Assembly (NCBI GenBank): GCA_913051545.1
Contig: CAJXCD010000005.1
Coordinates: 1-64,000 of the forward strand
DNA from: an uncultured Chloroflexota bacterium
GTDB lineage: Bacteria; Chloroflexota; Dehalococcoidia; Lucifugimonadales; CAJXCD01
Direction of reading: 5' to 3'
Length of the DNA stretch: 64,000 bases
Shown here: in pieces, positions 60,463-64,000 of the stretch
Numbering within the stretch: the stretch's first letter is position 1
Layout: each line of letters opens with the position of its first letter
The notes under the pieces: generated by a model
What the model was told of the DNA's origin: nothing
Database searches by the model: none
What the model saw: only the letters and a program-made list of their open reading frames with translations
Translations under genes and position numbers: made by a program

Positions 60463-61407
60463 ATGAGTCGAGAATTTGAAAAATGCGGTTACGTGATACT
60501 CCGAGGGGTTCTAGACCCGATAGATGACCTTCAACCTGTTGCATCTGAGTACTCTAAACTCCTCAATTCCCTATCAAAAAAATGGTTTTCTGAAGGTAAA
60601 TTATCTAGTGAATATTCCGACTTATCCTTCGACAAACGTATATCTGCCGTCGCCTCTGAGATGGGTGGGGAATTCTATCAACCCTTCGACATATCTCTGC
60701 CTCAAAAAAATATAACAAACGACACCCCAATACATTTAGGGCCAGCCGTTTTTAATCTATTAAGAAATCAAAAATTATTAGATGCTGTCGAGTCTTTTAT
60801 AGGTCCAGAGATATATTGTAATCCAGTACAACACGTTAGAATCAAACCTTCTGAAAAGTGGCTAGACAACTCAGAAATAAGCAATCCCTCCATAGCTAGG
60901 ACTTACTGGCATCAAGATCAAGGAGTTATCACAGAAGAAGCAGATGAATCAGAAATACTTACGGTGTGGTTTCCAATGGTAGATGCTACAGTAGAAAATG
61001 GTTGCCTCCAAGTAGTTCCAGGAAGTCATAAAAATGGACTTGACATGCACTGCTTTACAAAAACTTCTAAAGGGATACCTGATGACTTTGTTGGAGATGT
61101 ACGTGTTCCTCTTCCTATGAAAGTAGGCGATGTCCTATTCATGAATAAGCTAACAAGACATGGCTCTCTTCCTAACTTAAGTGAGGATGTTAGGTGGAGT
61201 TTTGATCTTAGATACAATCCTATAGGTCAACCAATCGGAAGAAAATATTTCCCTGGTTTCGTCGCCCGCAGCAGGCAAAACCGAAATTCAGAGTTGCATG
61301 ACAGAAGCATATGGGAAAAAAAATGGCACGAGTCCCGATCAGCTCTATCTATAGGCCAATTGCCAAATTTCAACAGATGGGATCCGAATGATCCGGTATG
61401 TGCGTAA
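60463..61407 (+). CDS. Phytanoyl-CoA dioxygenase (PhyH) family protein
   Basis: FEKCGYVILRGVL, RTYWHQDQGV, ENGCLQVVPGSHKNGL, TRHGSLPNLSEDVRWSFDLRYNP; ATG 60463 preferred over the ORF-track start 60364. Confidence 0.88.
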   Translation: MSREFEKCGYVILRGVLDPIDDLQPVASEYSKLLNSLSKKWFSEGKLSSEYSDLSFDKRISAVASEMGGEFYQPFDISLPQKNITNDTPIHLGPAVFNLLRNQKLLDAVESFIGPEIYCNPVQHVRIKPSEKWLDNSEISNPSIARTYWHQDQGVITEEADESEILTVWFPMVDATVENGCLQVVPGSHKNGLDMHCFTKTSKGIPDDFVGDVRVPLPMKVGDVLFMNKLTRHGSLPNLSEDVRWSFDLRYNPIGQPIGRKYFPGFVARSRQNRNSELHDRSIWEKKWHESRSALSIGQLPNFNRWDPNDPVCA

Positions 61408-61505
61408 CTCTTCTGGCTCAAGAATACAAAGCCACTAACAACCATAAAGATCCTTTAACGTATAGTTTGTTATGAACCGTAGACCCGCCAAAAGAGGTGA
61501 TGATA

Positions 61506-61739
61506 ATGTCTTCGACAGAAAAAATGGTAGTCTACACCCACCCAGATTGCTCGTATTCTGATTCACTAAAGGAAACTTTGGACTCGTCTGGGATAGAATA
61601 TATTGAAGTGAATCTAGCACTTAACCCGGAGGAATGGAAAACATTAGAAAAAATTACTGATGGTAAACGTACGACGCCCGTAACAGTAGAAGGGGCTATC
61701 GTAACAGTGGGCTTCAACGGTTTTGGCTGAACTTATTAA
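61506..61739 (+). CDS. Putative UXX-star-type glutaredoxin-like selenoprotein; in-frame TGA (61728-61730) proposed as selenocysteine
   Basis: MVVYTHPDCSYSDSLKETLDSSGIEYIEV...RTTPVTVEGAIVTVGFNGFG-[TGA]-TY-stop. A SECIS-like hairpin follows directly, and selB is in the same window. Confidence 0.75.
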
Positions 61740-61759
61740 ATAGGACCGTCGGTCCTGTT
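61739..61759 (+). promoter_or_regulatory. Candidate bacterial SECIS element
   Basis: AATAGGACC-GTC-GGTCCTGTT: 9-bp stem including one G-T. The loop starts with G, 17 nt after the TGA. Confidence 0.6.
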
Positions 61760-61773
61760 AGCGTCCAATATCT

Positions 61774-62784
61774 TCACTTTCCTTCTGTAACCCGCGTCCT
61801 GTCAAGATACTCTTCAACCTGTTCCATACTGGGCATTCCTGCTGTATCACCTTTCTTAGTACATGTGAAGGCACCGCAGACATTTGCAATTCTAAGTGCA
61901 TAATTGATGATGTGATTGCGATAGAGTGGCTCCAGATTGAAAAAATCGCTGAATTGAATATCACGGAGAATTGATCCTAAAAACCCTGCCATAAAAGCAT
62001 CCCCAGCCCCTACAGGTTCTACCACATTAACAGTATAGCCTGGTTGAGATTTTACAGAATATCCATCAAAAGCAACTGCTCCAGCAGAACCAATTGTTAT
62101 TATTACAATGCCATTGTTCAAATTCTGAAAATGACGAGCATATTCGATTGCTGTCCATCGCTTTCCCCATACAATCTCTGCTTCATCATGACCAATTTTC
62201 AACACTTTAGAAGCCCTTATTATTCTCTCGAAAAATGGTTTGGCTAAATAAGGTTCCCACAACTGGTTTCGAAAATTAACGTCAAAACTTATAGGGATAT
62301 CAAACTGTCCTGCATAATTGAGAACTTCCAACACAGTCTCACTACAAGAATCACTTAATGCTGGAGTAATACCCGTAACGTGTATCAGATCACATTCCTC
62401 AAGATACGGTAATACATCTTGATATTCCAATTTGGAAGCTGCACTACCCTTCCTGTCATAAGTTTTAATGTGAGTGCCATCATCAAGGTGATTAAGGTAG
62501 CAAATTCCTGTCTTCTCTCCTGGGTATTTAGGAGCAGAAAAATGCGTCTTCCCATGTAAATCTCTGAGTATTAAATCAGCTGCTTCATCGTTGCCTAACC
62601 TACTAACCCAAATCGTTTCCACGTCTTTTAATCCTAATTTATTGAGGCATATCAAAAAATTTGACTCGGCACCAGCACAGTATTTGGAATAGCTCCCACC
62701 ATCAATATAAGGGCCCGTGTAATCAGCATTGTAAAGAACCATTGTTTCACCAAATGTGACAACTTTCACAATACATATCTCCAA
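61774..62784 (-). CDS. PfkB-family carbohydrate kinase
   Basis: VVTFGETMVLYNAD..., AGAESNFLICLNKLGL, VVEPVGAGDAFMAGFLGSIL. Confidence 0.9.
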   Translation of the reverse strand: MEICIVKVVTFGETMVLYNADYTGPYIDGGSYSKYCAGAESNFLICLNKLGLKDVETIWVSRLGNDEAADLILRDLHGKTHFSAPKYPGEKTGICYLNHLDDGTHIKTYDRKGSAASKLEYQDVLPYLEECDLIHVTGITPALSDSCSETVLEVLNYAGQFDIPISFDVNFRNQLWEPYLAKPFFERIIRASKVLKIGHDEAEIVWGKRWTAIEYARHFQNLNNGIVIITIGSAGAVAFDGYSVKSQPGYTVNVVEPVGAGDAFMAGFLGSILRDIQFSDFFNLEPLYRNHIINYALRIANVCGAFTCTKKGDTAGMPSMEQVEEYLDRTRVTEGK

Positions 62785-62840
62785 TTACCTATAGTGATAT
62801 TTACCGGAAATTCACAAGAAAAATCTACCCTGACTAATCT

Positions 62841-63596
62841 TTACAAATACACTGGTTCTGCAACTAAAAATTTGCCCTGTGTAGATACTTTAATAGCAAA
62901 ATCATAAGAATTTATATTTAGAGCAATCTCACGATCCATAGGATGGAACTGCTGCTGTCTGATATCTTCAAATTGTAATGAAGACTCACCTGAAAGAATC
63001 AAATTCCTAACCGAACATGAAGAAGGCTGACGTCCTTGCAATAAGTTTCTCAGATAGAGAGCACATTGCTCATCTTCATCCGTCCTATCACAACCTCCCA
63101 CTCCCATAGCAACTATAGTCACCAATTCAGGGTTTTGTTCACGAACGGCCTTAGCAGTAGCACTGGCTATAACCAATGAACTCACAAATAATGAATCGGC
63201 TTGCGTTGCAGACACTACTCCTACTGTCCCAGCCCTTGTTGACTGACATATAACCTTACCTGCAACTTCCGCCGTTAATATCTCAAATGGGGAATTACCA
63301 AAATTAAAACCATCTGGCTTTACTCCTCCTACCTCTCCCATACAGAGTTGAGCAATTCCTCTTCGACGAAGATCTAACGCCTCCTCAACTTCTGATACCA
63401 AATATATATGCGACGCACCTCTAGAAAATGCTACTGCAGCCGTAGTAAATGCTCTAAACACATCAATTATAATCACCGTGCCACGTGCTCGCGCCGCACC
63501 CTCTAAAAGACTATCTAATATCACCTTCATAAATACATCTTTCAAAAAAATTGGTTGTGAATAGGAAAACTTCGTGAACATTGCGATATGAAACAA
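62841..63596 (-). CDS. 2-phosphosulfolactate phosphatase (ComB) family protein
   Basis: GTVIIIDVFRAFTTAAVAFSRGASHIYLV, CMGEVGGVKPDGFNFGNSPFEI, STRAGTVGVVSA. Confidence 0.88.
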   Translation of the reverse strand: MFHIAMFTKFSYSQPIFLKDVFMKVILDSLLEGAARARGTVIIIDVFRAFTTAAVAFSRGASHIYLVSEVEEALDLRRRGIAQLCMGEVGGVKPDGFNFGNSPFEILTAEVAGKVICQSTRAGTVGVVSATQADSLFVSSLVIASATAKAVREQNPELVTIVAMGVGGCDRTDEDEQCALYLRNLLQGRQPSSCSVRNLILSGESSLQFEDIRQQQFHPMDREIALNINSYDFAIKVSTQGKFLVAEPVYL

Positions 63597-63667
63597 AAAT
63601 AACAGGCTAAATCATATACACATATTGAACATTATAACTTAGATACAACAAAGAGGGATATTGATTA

Positions 63668-64000
63668 TCACGCAATCTCTGATGGCAATACAAAATTCAC
63701 GTCTTCTTCAACACCGTCCATAACTGTTACTTCATCAGCCCCAATTTCTGCGACAACGGAATTCACTAATTCATCCGGAGTTGATGCACCAGATGTTATC
63801 CCAACATTTTCAATATCTCTAAGCCACTCCTTATCTAATTCTCCCGGACCATTGATCAAATATGCATTTATCCCCTGGGATTCAGCAACTTCTTTTAATC
63901 TGTTGCAATTGGAACTATTAGGGGCACCAATGACAAGTATCAATTCAACAAGTTTACAAAGCTTTTTAACTGCAACTTGCCTATTGGTAGTCGCATAACA
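63668..64000 (-). CDS. ispH: 4-hydroxy-3-methylbut-2-enyl diphosphate reductase, C-terminal part (gene truncated by window edge)
   Basis: Reading continues to the edge as CYATTNRQVAVKKLCKLVELILVIGAPNSSNCNRLKEVAESQGINAYLINGPGEL...VGITSGASTPDELV. Confidence 0.93.
   Translation of the reverse strand, partial: CYATTNRQVAVKKLCKLVELILVIGAPNSSNCNRLKEVAESQGINAYLINGPGELDKEWLRDIENVGITSGASTPDELVNSVVAEIGADEVTVMDGVEEDVNFVLPSEIA

Noticed and set aside
1-64000. CRISPR arrays, IS elements, prophage
   Set aside because: No regularly spaced repeats, transposase, integrase or phage structural genes recognised in either strand.

Overview
The window looks like a contiguous, gene-dense bacterial chromosome segment with low-to-moderate GC. 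It starts inside a minus-strand 16S rRNA gene and ends inside ispH. I infer a marine Chloroflexota (SAR202/Dehalococcoidia-like) origin from gene content, but did not test this. It holds about 53 credible protein genes, three tRNAs (Ser-GCU, Gly-GCC, Phe-GAA), several promoter-like signals and several stem-loops. I saw no CRISPR array, prophage or transposase. Recognisable blocks include uvrB, korAB, ccmC-D-E, herA-(unknown)-nurA, selB, hemW, orphan oppD/oppF ATPases, fmdB-dtd, nadA-nadC, miaB, a PiT/DUF47 phosphate system, moaD-moaE, an acetyl-CoA synthetase-like gene, a ggt-centred catabolic cluster, and a DUF1501-(DUF1800-NHL)x2-NHL cassette. The strongest leads are: (1) a glutaredoxin-like ORF whose 'stop' TGA is followed by ACT TAT TAA and a SECIS-like hairpin, matching the UXX-star selenoprotein pattern, with selB in the same window; (2) a promoter-preceded, structured ~90-nt 5' leader in front of korAB; (3) a perfect 20+2+20 palindrome inside the gene between herA and nurA; (4) a promoter/terminator-like leader in front of the phosphate-transport operon; (5) a duplicated DUF1800-NHL cassette with no apparent export signals; (6) a gene split by one in-frame TAA.
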